64,000 nucleotides of DNA. It comes from Flavobacterium ustbae (GTDB lineage: Bacteria > Bacteroidota > Bacteroidia > Flavobacteriales > Flavobacteriaceae). The position numbers were made by a program, and so were the translations under genes. Under the pieces are notes generated by a model. It had not been told where the DNA came from. It made no database searches and saw nothing but the letters and a program-made list of their open reading frames with translations. The stretch lies in the NCBI RefSeq assembly GCF_003946915.1, contig NZ_RPOC01000007.1, forward strand, positions 124,001 to 188,000, written 5' to 3'. Shown piece by piece: positions 26,860-40,088 of this stretch; position 1 is the stretch's first letter; each line of letters begins with the position of its first letter.

Positions 26860-29800
26860 TTATTTCTCTTTTAAAATCATAACCGGTCCCAACAATCCCG
26901 CTTTCAACAATGGATTTCCTTCCAATCTAAATGGCGCCGTTGTCCACGTTAATCTTTCTTCTTTTGGCAGTTTTTGATCGCCGATTAAGCGGTTTGCCCA
27001 CGTATTGGTCACTTTTATTACAATTGTATTTTTTCCTTTTTGTAATGCGTTTGAAATATCTGTTTTGAAAGGAAAAGTCCAAAGTGTTCCGCAATCTTTT
27101 CCGTTGATAGAAACTTCGGCGATATTGGCAATTTCACCTAAATCTAACCACATATTCTTAGTATTTTTTCCTTTCCAAACAAACTCTTTTTTGTAAATCA
27201 CAGTTCCCGAATAATATTTAATCTGATCATTTTCAGAAGTACTCCAATCAAAAAGCTTGTTCGTTTTTACAACTTCTTTCGGACCTTTAAATTCTGGATC
27301 AAATTGAAGTTCCCAATTCTCATCTAAAACCTGAACTTTTTCAAATTCAACCTCTTTTTTATTAGCTAAAACTTCTTTTGTTTCTTCTTTAAAAATGACA
27401 AAACCAGATTCGTTTGCCTCTAAAATTATGGAAACAATTGTTCTTCCGTTTTCTATTTTCCAATTGGCTAAAGCCGACGTTTTATCCGTAACTGGATTAT
27501 ACCATTGTGGAATTTTTCCAGCAATTCTGAACGATGCATCGAACATTCTTTTTTCTGATTTTTGGTTTGAAAGGAAATAAACTTCTTCGTTTTCTGCTTT
27601 TCTATGCGTCCAAGCAATGGTTTCTGAATCGGCTCTGGTTAGATTTGGAAAATAAACATCCTGCGTAATTCCGATCGAAGCAAAATCGTTTCCTAAATAC
27701 GGTAATCTAACAACCGTTCCTTTTCCTATTTTCCATGAAGCGGAATTGGCATTATTCCAAATTTCGTCAATCACATTTTGCCATTTCTTTTGATTTTCTT
27801 CTGATTGAATTCCTGGCTGAATCGTTGGTTTATCCTCTACAAAAATCGTTGCACCGTCTTTCAGTAATTGCAGGATTTTTTCGGCGGAAGCCAAAGACAA
27901 AATTTTATTCGGAGCCATTTTATGACTTCCCGGAAACAATAAAGCGCCGTATTCAATTCCATTTTCAAAAGTTACTTTTCCGTTTACAACTTTCGCTTTG
28001 TTAATCAAAACATCTGCATTAAACGAATCGTATTGATAACCGTTTAACGGATTAATCCATTGTGATAAATCAGTGATATTTTTAGAATACGTGACTTCTT
28101 TTGGCATTTTGGCTGTCGGCTGACCTTCATTTTCCAAACGGATTTTCTCGCTTTCTAATCTTTCTTTTCCGAATACATTTGGAATAAAAGGCACCAAACG
28201 ATCCGGCACAAAAGAACGCGACGGAAAATCTTCACCAATAAAAACCGCTAAATCTATTACTGGTTTTCCTTTCTGCAATTGAAACTGAACACGCTGACAA
28301 TAATCAAACCAAGCTTTTCCAGGTTTCCACCACGTTTGGTCTCTTTGAAAAAAAGTTCCGATATCATCTAAAGTCATTCCCGGTTTTCTGTCTGTCCACG
28401 GATTATGAACAAAAACATGAAAAAATAATCGGTTTATTCCCAAAGCATAATTTCGATCTGCAGTTGTTTTTAGGTTTCCTGGATGTTCGTCCCAATCCAT
28501 TCGCAAAGCCGTAAAAGATTCAGCCTGAATAATATCTTTTCCGTAAATATGTCCGCCCGAAATGGCATCGACCATATCAAAAGGTTTATCGTGAGTCGGG
28601 CTTTTCAGCCAAAATTCACCACCCGGATAATCGACATATTTATAATGCAATAATGCATCACTCATCATCGTTGGCGCAACATTTTCTGAGCTCAATTTCA
28701 CTTTATATTCTTTTGAAATTTGAGCGACCGTTCCGTAGAAATTATCGGCAACTAAATCGCCAATAGTTTTTCTAACATCGTATAAAACTTTCTCTGAGAA
28801 ATCAGCGTTTTCTATTGGAATTCCTGCCATAACCGGCAAATAATCTACAAGATCGTAACCGCGTCTCTTTTTAAATTCATCTCTAAAAACCGAAGACCAA
28901 TTCTGGCTTCCACATTCCCAACTGTCAAAATGAAGGATTTCCAAAACTTTTGAAGCCAGTTCCGGACCAGCAGAACGAACGGCTTCTCCAAACCAATGAT
29001 CCAGTTGAAAACGAATTAATTCGGGATTAAATTTATCTACTTCCAATCCTTTTCCTGCTCCTCCAGTTGCATTTTCATGCCCGGTAGAAGTATGTCCCAT
29101 TCGAATAATTTTCCATTTTCCTTTTGGAGCTTTCCAATTTAGGTTTCCGTCAGCATCAACAAAACTTGAAACATTAATAATTTCTGATTTTTTGAATGCA
29201 TCTGAATTTGGAATTTCTTTCTCGGTTGTCTGCGGAGTCAAACGCCAGATTGCACCTGATTTTCCTTCGTAGTTATTAATTAACGATTGATTCGAAAGTG
29301 TAATTTTACTCACTTTCAGATTCTGCTTCCATTTCGCAAAATCTAAATCTTCTGCTCCTGGTTCTGTTCCTTTTGGATCGTAAACAAATCGAAAATATTT
29401 TGCGGTAACTGGCTTAATGGTATGCGTATTCGGAAAATCCATATCCTGCCAGCCGTGGCGTGGTGCAATCAATCTTTCGTGGAATTTAAAATGAATGCCA
29501 TCATCACTTACTTCAACAATTAAACGCTGTGCCTGATAATCTCTTCCTTTGGTTTCAATTACAATTGATTTGCAGGTAAAAGGCTTTTCAAATTCGTATT
29601 GAATCCATCCTGCATCGGCAAACTTGAAGTTTTCGTCTTTTTTAGGGTCAGCCAAAAACGAAGCATCGGTAGTATTTGATGTCGTTACTTTTGGTAACTG
29701 AATTTGCGAAGTAGTTTGATATTCTTTTATCGGAAGTGCAAAAATCGCAATGTCTTTATAATAATCTTTGTAATGTTCTGGAACTGGTAATTTTGAAACT

Positions 29801-30246
29801 ACTTTTTTCCCACCTAAAATTTCAGTCGTTGACCAGACTACTTTCTGCATTGACATATCTGGCTTAATCCACGGACCGCCTGCTACCGCAAATCCGTCTG
29901 CGACATGAAAAGCGAGTTTCAGACCTAAACGATCTGCTTCTTTAAATGCCCAATGAATCATATCCCAAAACTCTTGAGTCAGCTGTAAAACCGGTGGATC
30001 AATCAATGGCGGATTGGCCGGACCTTTAATCGTCATTAAATACGCGCCTGCAATTCCGTTTTGTTTCATCGCTTCTAAGTCGGCTGTAATTCCCACTTTA
30101 GAATAGGCAGATTTCATCCAATACCAATACACCCAAGTTTTGGAGGATTCTAATGTTGGCTGAAATGATTCTTTTTTATGAACTTCCTGCGCAGAAACAA
30201 AGCTTGCGATCAGGAGGATAAAAAAGAGGTGTTTTTTGTTGGGCAT
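26860..30246 (-). CDS. GH106 family alpha-L-rhamnosidase
   Basis: Large exported protein of 1128 residues (signal peptide ending SFVSAQ, residue 20). GH106 features: an N-terminal TIM-barrel start WVYWYWMKSAYSKVGITADLEAMKQNGIAGAYL, FHVADGFAVAGGPW, HFDSWECGSQNW (439-450, E444), LSSENVAPT (518-526, E521), and a C-terminal beta-sandwich with IAEVSINGKDCGTLWTFPF. An inserted carbohydrate-binding-like domain lies about 205-315. Characterised GH106 enzymes release alpha-linked L-rhamnose, including from RG-II (BT0986). E444 and E521 are candidate catalytic/metal residues by context only. Long palindromes lie on both sides, so operon structure is unclear. Confidence 0.9.
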   Translation of the reverse strand: MPNKKHLFFILLIASFVSAQEVHKKESFQPTLESSKTWVYWYWMKSAYSKVGITADLEAMKQNGIAGAYLMTIKGPANPPLIDPPVLQLTQEFWDMIHWAFKEADRLGLKLAFHVADGFAVAGGPWIKPDMSMQKVVWSTTEILGGKKVVSKLPVPEHYKDYYKDIAIFALPIKEYQTTSQIQLPKVTTSNTTDASFLADPKKDENFKFADAGWIQYEFEKPFTCKSIVIETKGRDYQAQRLIVEVSDDGIHFKFHERLIAPRHGWQDMDFPNTHTIKPVTAKYFRFVYDPKGTEPGAEDLDFAKWKQNLKVSKITLSNQSLINNYEGKSGAIWRLTPQTTEKEIPNSDAFKKSEIINVSSFVDADGNLNWKAPKGKWKIIRMGHTSTGHENATGGAGKGLEVDKFNPELIRFQLDHWFGEAVRSAGPELASKVLEILHFDSWECGSQNWSSVFRDEFKKRRGYDLVDYLPVMAGIPIENADFSEKVLYDVRKTIGDLVADNFYGTVAQISKEYKVKLSSENVAPTMMSDALLHYKYVDYPGGEFWLKSPTHDKPFDMVDAISGGHIYGKDIIQAESFTALRMDWDEHPGNLKTTADRNYALGINRLFFHVFVHNPWTDRKPGMTLDDIGTFFQRDQTWWKPGKAWFDYCQRVQFQLQKGKPVIDLAVFIGEDFPSRSFVPDRLVPFIPNVFGKERLESEKIRLENEGQPTAKMPKEVTYSKNITDLSQWINPLNGYQYDSFNADVLINKAKVVNGKVTFENGIEYGALLFPGSHKMAPNKILSLASAEKILQLLKDGATIFVEDKPTIQPGIQSEENQKKWQNVIDEIWNNANSASWKIGKGTVVRLPYLGNDFASIGITQDVYFPNLTRADSETIAWTHRKAENEEVYFLSNQKSEKRMFDASFRIAGKIPQWYNPVTDKTSALANWKIENGRTIVSIILEANESGFVIFKEETKEVLANKKEVEFEKVQVLDENWELQFDPEFKGPKEVVKTNKLFDWSTSENDQIKYYSGTVIYKKEFVWKGKNTKNMWLDLGEIANIAEVSINGKDCGTLWTFPFKTDISNALQKGKNTIVIKVTNTWANRLIGDQKLPKEERLTWTTAPFRLEGNPLLKAGLLGPVMILKEK

Positions 30247-30262
30247 TTTTATGTTTTAATTT

Positions 30263-30495
30263 TTGTTTGTCATTTCGACCGAAGGGAGAAATCGCACTCG
30301 TAACCACAAAGATTGGCGATTAACTGTACGGAATTCCGCGTGTGATCTCTCGTTCCTCGAAATGATAAACTATATTTTATTCTCAATTTTTTCAAATATA
30401 GCCCAAGGTTTCAACCTTGGGTACGCAACGTAGACACAACGTAAATCGTAACGTGATTTACAATACGTTTCCCAAGGTTGAAACCTTGGGCTATG
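30263..30495. repeat. Two palindromic repeats in the GH2-GH106 gap
   Basis: 30263-30372 is an imperfect inverted repeat starting GTTTGTCATTTCGACCGAAG and ending TCGTTCCTCGAAATGATAAAC. 30396-30495 has arms ATAGCCCAAGGTTTCAACCT and AGGTTGAAACCTTGGGCTAT, each itself palindromic (CCCAAGGTTTCAACCTTGGG); it recurs at 50018-50092. A small hairpin GATCCCGAAACTTCGGGATG follows near 30537. No gene is seen in 30247-30614. Confidence 0.85.
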
Positions 30496-30614
30496 TTTTT
30501 TAATCTTTGTCGAATTATTTTGCGTGGGCTTCTCGCGATCCCGAAACTTCGGGATGTGGTCGCTCAGCCTGACAAACTATATCTTTTAATTTTTAATCTT
30601 AATTTTTAATTGAT

Positions 30615-34071
<3,457 letters not shown>

Positions 34072-34146
34072 TGTATTTTATTTATTTTTAGAGTTGCTAA
34101 ACCTGTCAGGTTTAAACCGTATAACTCATAACGGATAACCCATAAC

Positions 34147-35268
34147 TTATTTCTTCTTCTTCTCCGGTGGTGCCACAAAATTCAATTTGCTTTTCCCTAA
34201 ATCCTTAGAAGTTGCAATTGCAATTCCACGTTGTTCTGCTTTGTTTACCGCACAGTAAAAATGATAGACCACACCATCGTGTTTTACAACAAAAGATTTA
34301 TGCGCAAACAAATCGTCATAAGGTTCAGATGATTTTACTAAATCGTCGCCTTTCCAGTCCGTCCAGTTTACTAAGTCATTCGAAACCGCAAAACGGTTAA
34401 ATGCTCCCTGATTCCATCCCGTCCAGAAAGCTCCGAAATAAAACATCACCCAAGTATCATTAATACGCTGAATATAAGCATCTCCTGAAATTCCTTTATG
34501 ATGGTTGATTAAAGGTTTATCGCCATAACGTTTCCAAGTTTTCATATCGTTCGAAACCGCCATTGCAATACGCTCTGCACCTTTTGCTGGATTGATACTA
34601 TCGCCTCGGGCATTGTAATACATGATAAAATTGTGTCCTGTCAGTTTATCTTTATCTCGAATCACACTGTTTTTATACATCGTACTGTTATCCCACCATT
34701 TGGCATCTTTATCTTTTGGCGTCAGAACTGGATTTTCTAATCTTTGAAATTCATGTGGTTTTGTCGGCGCTTCTTTCGTATACGCCATTCCGATTGACAA
34801 AACGCCTGCTTCGTAGCCTTTACTGTCTCCGCCAAAATAACTCATCCAGTATTTGTCCTCGTATTTTTCCCATTCGTAGCTTCCGCCCCAAGTCATGTCT
34901 TGCAACGAAATATAGCCTGCTTTTTGGTTGACATCCCAGTGTTTTTCATTTTCTGAAAAAGACATTACTTTCCCCAAATGTTTCCAATCTAAAAGGTTAT
35001 CACTTTCTGCTAGCCAGGTTTCGTAACCTCTTCCGTCGTAGATTAAATATGTCATGTACCATTTGCCGTCTTTTCTAAACACGCTTGGGCAATCCATTTT
35101 ATATGAATTATCTGTTGGCACCATTACCAATCCGTATTTGTAAGGCGTTTTAACTTCTTCATAAATTTCCTGCATTACGCTATCGGTAATTTCACGCTTC
35201 TTGTATTTGGTAGCGCAACTGCTTATTGCAAGTGCTAAAAAGGCGATAATTAGGTATTTAATTTTCAT
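34147..35268 (-). CDS. Five-bladed beta-propeller glycosidase-like lipoprotein (GH43/GH130-like clan)
   Basis: Lipoprotein of 373 residues with lipobox AISSC (lipidated C18), so periplasmic-facing or surface anchored. Repeated propeller blades are visible: MDCPSVFRKDGKWYMTYLIYDGRGYETWLAES, SYEWEKYEDKYWMSYFGG, GHNFIMYYNARG, DAYIQRINDTWVMFYFG and HKSFVVKHDGVVYHFYCA. Candidate acidic residues are D in YKMDCPSVF and E in RGYET. The fold is shared by GH32, GH43, GH62, GH130 and GH137; I cannot assign a family by eye. It lies next to another propeller protein at 35528-37201 on the same strand. A side-chain arabinosidase or similar role in pectin breakdown is an inference. Confidence 0.75.
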   Translation of the reverse strand: MKIKYLIIAFLALAISSCATKYKKREITDSVMQEIYEEVKTPYKYGLVMVPTDNSYKMDCPSVFRKDGKWYMTYLIYDGRGYETWLAESDNLLDWKHLGKVMSFSENEKHWDVNQKAGYISLQDMTWGGSYEWEKYEDKYWMSYFGGDSKGYEAGVLSIGMAYTKEAPTKPHEFQRLENPVLTPKDKDAKWWDNSTMYKNSVIRDKDKLTGHNFIMYYNARGDSINPAKGAERIAMAVSNDMKTWKRYGDKPLINHHKGISGDAYIQRINDTWVMFYFGAFWTGWNQGAFNRFAVSNDLVNWTDWKGDDLVKSSEPYDDLFAHKSFVVKHDGVVYHFYCAVNKAEQRGIAIATSKDLGKSKLNFVAPPEKKKK

Positions 35269-35280
35269 TGTTTTTGGTTT

Positions 35281-35467
35281 TGGCCACGAAGGCGCTAAGG
35301 CACTAAGTTTTTCTTTTATTCTTTCTTTGCGACTTTGCGAGATTAATTTGAAAGCTTAAATAATCTCTCGCAAAGACGCAAAGTCGCAAAGTTTTTATAT
35401 TTTTCTCCCGCAGATTTAGCAGATCTGGCAGATAAAAAATCCGCTCAATCTGCAAAATCTGCGGGAA
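35281..35467. repeat. Three adjacent repeats in the propeller-propeller gap
   Basis: 35283-35305 is an arm of the 'gccacgaaggcgctaaggcac' family. 35323-35391 is an inverted repeat with arms around CTTTGCGACTTTGCGAGA and its complement. 35405-35467 has CCCGCAGATTTAGCAGATC paired with AATCTGCGGG. Confidence 0.8.
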
Positions 35468-35527
35468 ACTTTTTTATTGTTTTTTTTAATCAGCGTTTTT
35501 ACGAAGTAAATCCGCGTCATCCGCGTT

Positions 35528-37201
35528 CTATTTTTTCAACTCAGCTAATCTAGCCTCCATTACGTCTTTGTTTAATTTTACTTTGACCATTCCTGTTGGG
35601 TGAAATCTTCTTTTTAAATCAATGGCATTGTAAACTATCGTGTAAACATCATTTCCTTCCGGGATTAAACAAAGAGGCGTTCTCATAATATCCCACCATT
35701 TATCAACTTTAGTTTCTATTGGAATATAATGCGCCTCTGCCCAGTTTATTCCGTCTGCTGATAAAGAATACGCAATCATATTCGGTAAATGATGTCCCCA
35801 GCCGTCTGGCCCACCGTCAAAAATCGCGATGTACATTCCGTTTGGCAACTGACTCACAATTGGATTTTCAACAAAAAGCGGATGCATAGTTTTAATTGGT
35901 TCCAAACCTTTATTCATTCGTAACCAAGGCCCTTCCAAACTTTTAGATTCAGCTAAAGCCACAAACCAGCCTTTTCCAGATTTCTTCGGATAATCTGCCC
36001 ATGAATTAAATGGATAGGCACCACTGTAAAATCCGAAATATTTGTCGCCGACTTGGTACGGAAAAAAAGAAGCCACACCCTGACGACCTTCCCAAGGTTG
36101 AGAATCCAATCCAGGTTCCATGATAATTCCGATATCTTTATAAGGTCCGCCAATTCCGTTGATTCCTTCAACCATCGATTCACAGCGCCAGATTCTTCCA
36201 AAAGAATGATTCGGTTCTATTTCTTTGCTGACAGTATACGCCAAATAATAGCCGTACCATCTGTTTGCTTTTTCATTAAAAACGGGCATATACGACCAAA
36301 TTGCCGCACGGCGATCATTCATTGGGTTATCATCTTCGGTTACGGCGTAAGTTCCGCTTGCTTGGTAAATTGTTGATTCTCTTTTCCAGTGAATGGCATC
36401 TTTACTTGTCCAGTGTCCGATTTTAGTTTTTACACGGTCGTAATAATAATCAACGCCTTTTTCGCCTGCTCGTTCCGTTGGAAACATATGATACGTATCG
36501 CCGACTTTTACCACACGTCCGCCTTCAAAACCTCCCTGAATATCTTCTGTCCCAGACATTCCTTCGTCGATAACAGGTTTATTTTCTCCGCCGATAATTT
36601 CAAAAAGAGGTTTTTTATCTGAAAATCCTTCCACAATAAAAGTTGGATTCCACAATTTTCCATCTGGTAATTTAGCGTCTCGTGGTTCTAATTTTTCTGA
36701 AGCTTTTACAACTCCTAAAATCGTAAATAAACCTTTTCCGAAATTGATGGTTTGAGTTCCTTTTGAATAAGAAACAGCATAAACATTTACTGGAGATAAA
36801 CCTGTAATGGTCGTCCCATTTTCTAAAATTAACTTGCCATCTTTAATATTTTCCGATTGAAGATATTCTGCACTTTTATCCTGAAAAACTCCAATCAAAA
36901 CCGTTACGGCTTCTTTAAACTTTAACTGTAAAGGAGCATTTTCACCGTTTTTATATTTTTCTAAAGGAAGTTCAATTCCCTTTAAACCTTGTAATTCCGG
37001 AGCTAAACGAACAATATTGTGTTTACTTCCTGAAAACACATGTGCATATTGAGCCGTTTTGAACGTTTTATAATTTGATTTTACAATTTCGAATGAAACA
37101 GGTTTCCATGCTGTTTGAGCATTTGTTTGTAAGCATAGGAGAAACAGCGCTAGAAAAGCGGTTTTTAATTTGAAATTATATTTGGTACTTTTTGAAAACA
37201 T
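35528..37201 (-). CDS. Exported beta-propeller glycosidase-like protein with N-terminal beta-sandwich
   Basis: Protein of 557 residues with signal peptide (LQTNAQ, residue 29). Residues about 30-165 form a beta-rich domain of unknown type (GIELPLEKYKNG, AVTVLIGVFQDKS). Residues about 200-540 look like a five-bladed propeller: EGGRVVKVGDTYHMFPTE, KTKIGHWTSKDAIHWKRE, RAAIWSYMPVFNEKANRWYGYYLAY, NPIVSQLPNGMYIAIFDGG, MRTPLCLIPEGNDVYTIVYNA. It resembles GH43/GH32-like proteins annotated only as hypothetical hydrolases in Bacteroidetes. Together with the 34147-35268 protein it makes a pair of propellers between GH2 and GH78. No substrate can be assigned. Confidence 0.72.
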   Translation of the reverse strand: MFSKSTKYNFKLKTAFLALFLLCLQTNAQTAWKPVSFEIVKSNYKTFKTAQYAHVFSGSKHNIVRLAPELQGLKGIELPLEKYKNGENAPLQLKFKEAVTVLIGVFQDKSAEYLQSENIKDGKLILENGTTITGLSPVNVYAVSYSKGTQTINFGKGLFTILGVVKASEKLEPRDAKLPDGKLWNPTFIVEGFSDKKPLFEIIGGENKPVIDEGMSGTEDIQGGFEGGRVVKVGDTYHMFPTERAGEKGVDYYYDRVKTKIGHWTSKDAIHWKRESTIYQASGTYAVTEDDNPMNDRRAAIWSYMPVFNEKANRWYGYYLAYTVSKEIEPNHSFGRIWRCESMVEGINGIGGPYKDIGIIMEPGLDSQPWEGRQGVASFFPYQVGDKYFGFYSGAYPFNSWADYPKKSGKGWFVALAESKSLEGPWLRMNKGLEPIKTMHPLFVENPIVSQLPNGMYIAIFDGGPDGWGHHLPNMIAYSLSADGINWAEAHYIPIETKVDKWWDIMRTPLCLIPEGNDVYTIVYNAIDLKRRFHPTGMVKVKLNKDVMEARLAELKK

Positions 37202-37227
37202 TTGTTTTTTTATTTTTTATTGATTTT

Positions 37228-37395
37228 TTTGTCATTCCAACGCAGGAGGAATCGCAGCAGAAACTCCTCATAGAAATTTGTCAATCTTTGTAGAGTTTCT
37301 TGAGGAGATTCCTCGTTCCTCGGAATGACAAACTTGACGTTACAATCTTTGTGGTTACGAGTGCGATTTCTCCTTTCAGTCGAAATGACAAACTA
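37228..37395. repeat. Palindromic repeats, 'tgtcattccaacgcagg' family
   Basis: 37228-37331 pairs TTTTGTCATTCC with GGAATGACAAA through a long imperfect stem ('gaggaatcgcagcagaaactcct' against 'ttgaggagattcctcg'). A partial copy in the same family, ending 'gtcgaaatgacaaac', lies at 37341-37394. A 'ctaattactaaggactaatc' fragment follows at 37406-37425. Confidence 0.8.
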
Positions 37396-37442
37396 GACGT
37401 TAAAGACTAATTACTAAGGACTAATCACTAGGTACTAAAAAC

Positions 37443-39629
37443 TTAAACAGCTTTATAACTCACTTTATACTCCACATTCGGTTTTACAATCAACTGATAT
37501 TTATTCTTTTCTAATTCTTTAATTGTTCCAGAGTTTGTTTTGGGTTTGCTGGCGCTTTTAAAAATTAATTTTCCTTCACCTTCACCCGCTTTTACCTTAA
37601 TTTCTTTTGTACTGCAATACACGGCAACTTCTCCGTTTGGTGTTGGCACTTTGCCTTCCATCCATTGTAAACCACCTAAATTTGGTTTGATTTCATATTC
37701 TGAATAACCCGGAGCGGTTGGTTTTACACCTAAATAATATTTCCCCAATAAGTAAATCGGACTTGCTCCCCAAGCGTGACAAAGACTTTTCCCGTAAGGA
37801 CGTCCGTACATTTCTAAATGTTCTTTTCCGCTTTGTTTTGGATCGTATTTTTCCCAAAATGATGTTGCTCCAAGATTTAGCATTCCGCCCCAATAATCGC
37901 GAATTTCATTCAAAACAAACTTTTGTTCGTCCATTGCACACAATGCTTCCAACTCATAAAAGCGCATGTAAGGCGTTGTAATTTGAAGAACATCTTTATT
38001 TAGTAAGACTTTATTTTTTACACTTTGCTTCTGCTCTTCGTCAAAATAATTGAAGAAAATACCGAACATATTGGCGTATCGGGTTACAATATTCTGCATT
38101 TTACCATCGATACGCTGGTGTTTCATGACGTTTTCTTTCTTGTCCCAAAACACATCGAATAATGAAGTTTTTAAATCAGAAGCTAATTTTTGATATTGTT
38201 TTTGATCTTCATTTTTACCTGCTATTTCAGCACTAACTGCCATGGCTTCCAGACTTCTTGCCAAAAGCATTTGTTCAAAACTTACTTCACCTGTTTTTGG
38301 TAGTCCGTCTGCCCAATCAATGAAAACCCAGTCACCTTCTAATGGTTCTAGGAATCCGTTTTTATTTCTTCTTTCTAAACAGAAATCCATCAATGATTTC
38401 ATTCTTGGATAAAAAGTTTTGATGAATTTTGTATCGCCTGTATGCAGATAGTAATCGTAAACACCTACAAACCAATACAGCGAATAATCCATGATAATAT
38501 TAACATGTGCCGTAACAGGATCTTTTCCACGAAGAGCCGACATGGTTCTTTCGACAGAAGACGAATCAAAGAATAAATAATAATTCATTAAATAACTTTG
38601 ATACGCATCGCCAGACCAAACCCAGCGGTCGCGTTTGATTCCGTCTATAAAAAATTCTCGAGAAGTTAAATGCATTGTGTAAGCCGACACATCCCAAATT
38701 TTATTTAATAATTGATCTGAAGATTTGAATGCACCACGATAATCTAATGGCAAATATTCATAAAGCATCGAAATAGAATCGTATTTTACTCCTGTATCTG
38801 CTTGCACTTGAACATAGCGAAACGCTTTGGATCCATCGTGTGCGTAGGTTTCAGGTTGTTTTCCATCAAAAGACAAATGGTCTAATGTCTCGCATTTGGC
38901 AGAATCCAGCGCTTCTTCACGAGATTCTCCATAATAAAGTGCGACTTTCCCTTTTCCTTTTAAACCATGAATTTTAATATATCCAAAAGTTTCTTTTCCG
39001 AAATCTACTAATTCGCCACCCGATATCTTTTCTGTTTTTTTAGCACTTAAAGGTTTCGTTGTTAATTTAAATTCTGAAGGTTTATTTTCTGCCGAATCAA
39101 AATTCCAAGAACCCACAGGAACCCACGGCGTACCAGATTGCTGTGCTTTTCCAGCTTCGTCAATCCAAAGTTTATCTTCGTTGGTTACTTGCCAAGATGC
39201 ATCCGATTTAATATAATTTCCCTCAATGTAAATTGCCGGTAATACTTCCTGATTATAAACTTTAAATGAAATTTTGTGTTTTCCAGCAGGAACTGTTATT
39301 GATTTTGGCTGTCCGTAAATCTGAACGCCATCTAAAAGTAATTGAAAAGGTCCTTCTGAGTAAATTTTCACTTCGTCTGGCTTTGGAATGTCAACTTCGG
39401 TTTGAAAAGTCACCAAAGCATAAGGACTGTAATATTGCCAAAGCGGTGGAAAAATCGCTTCACGTTCTGTGCGTCTTACCTGCATTTTATTGCTTAACCA
39501 AACTTCAAAATCGCCTGGATACCAGATCCATGTCGCTTTTTTTTGCTTTTCCTGCGCAAATACAACAGAACAAGAAAAAAGAACGGCAAAAAGAAATAAA
39601 ATCTTAAAAATCGAAGGGCGGTTTAGCAT
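37443..39629 (-). CDS. GH78 family alpha-L-rhamnosidase
   Basis: Exported protein of 728 residues (signal peptide ending VVFAQ, residue 26). After N-terminal beta-sandwich domains, the (alpha/alpha)6 barrel begins about residue 300 and carries the Bac_rhamnosid motif DGIKRDRWVWSGD (329-341), then LEGDWVFIDWADG and the C-terminal YLLGKYYLGVKP...PNLGGLQWMEGKVPTPNGEV. GH78 enzymes hydrolyse terminal alpha-L-rhamnose, present in RG-I and RG-II. The promoter region at 39649-39696 has the same operator layout as susC and GH141, so this gene is likely the first of its transcript and co-induced with them. Confidence 0.88.
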   Translation of the reverse strand: MLNRPSIFKILFLFAVLFSCSVVFAQEKQKKATWIWYPGDFEVWLSNKMQVRRTEREAIFPPLWQYYSPYALVTFQTEVDIPKPDEVKIYSEGPFQLLLDGVQIYGQPKSITVPAGKHKISFKVYNQEVLPAIYIEGNYIKSDASWQVTNEDKLWIDEAGKAQQSGTPWVPVGSWNFDSAENKPSEFKLTTKPLSAKKTEKISGGELVDFGKETFGYIKIHGLKGKGKVALYYGESREEALDSAKCETLDHLSFDGKQPETYAHDGSKAFRYVQVQADTGVKYDSISMLYEYLPLDYRGAFKSSDQLLNKIWDVSAYTMHLTSREFFIDGIKRDRWVWSGDAYQSYLMNYYLFFDSSSVERTMSALRGKDPVTAHVNIIMDYSLYWFVGVYDYYLHTGDTKFIKTFYPRMKSLMDFCLERRNKNGFLEPLEGDWVFIDWADGLPKTGEVSFEQMLLARSLEAMAVSAEIAGKNEDQKQYQKLASDLKTSLFDVFWDKKENVMKHQRIDGKMQNIVTRYANMFGIFFNYFDEEQKQSVKNKVLLNKDVLQITTPYMRFYELEALCAMDEQKFVLNEIRDYWGGMLNLGATSFWEKYDPKQSGKEHLEMYGRPYGKSLCHAWGASPIYLLGKYYLGVKPTAPGYSEYEIKPNLGGLQWMEGKVPTPNGEVAVYCSTKEIKVKAGEGEGKLIFKSASKPKTNSGTIKELEKNKYQLIVKPNVEYKVSYKAV

Positions 39630-39648
39630 AGTAAGTTTATTTTGGAGC

Positions 39649-39696
39649 TAAAGATAAGTGTTATTTTTACATTTCACAACCCGCACTATCCTGCTT
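39649..39696 (-). promoter_or_regulatory. GH78 promoter with RCAGGA direct-repeat operator
   Basis: On the minus strand: AAGCAGGATA and GTGCGGGTTG (39696-39677; the second box is degenerate), 20 bp, then TATCTTTA (39656-39649), one base from TAnnTTTG. Spacing is identical to 16083-16130 and 47813-47860. The leader would be only about 12-14 nt. Confidence 0.6.
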
Positions 39697-39829
39697 TTCA
39701 TAAAAAATACTACTCTTTGATAATTTTTTAAGGGAAAAATTACGAGTTATCACTTTTTTAGTATTAAAAAAAAATGATGTTATGATTTTTATGGTACGCG
39801 GATGACACGGATTCGCTATCGCGAAGACG

Positions 39830-40078
39830 CTGATTGACGCGGATTTTATTTTTAACACATAGAAACATAGATTTACTGTCCGCAAAAAAGGCGTTTCACT
39901 CGTTTAAAAACATCCCGAAGCTTCGGGACTATGTGTTAATGACTAGTCATTTTTAATCATCTCTATTTCATAAAGCACATAAAAATCTATGTTTCTATGT
40001 GTTTAAAAATAAAATCCGTGTCAACCCGCTCCCGATAGCTATCGGGATTACGAAGTAAATCCGTTCCATCCGCGTCCC
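39830..40078. repeat. Large inverted repeat between GH78 and the AraC gene
   Basis: An arm of about 35 bp at 39838-39874 (containing TTTTAACACATAGAAACATA) is complementary to 39985-40020. Outside it are 'gacgcggatt' words, and 40031-40046 is the palindrome CCCGATAGCTATCGGG. Within the loop 'catcccgaagcttcgggact' (39910-39929) is a further hairpin. A 72-codon frame here (39667-39885) is an artefact of the repeat. No gene is seen in 39697-40088. Confidence 0.85.
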
Positions 40079-40088
40079 AATCCCAATA

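Noticed and set aside
39667..39885. Open frame of 72 codons on the minus strand
   Set aside because: It overlaps the GH78 operator and one arm of the large inverted repeat; no domain or signal peptide is recognisable.
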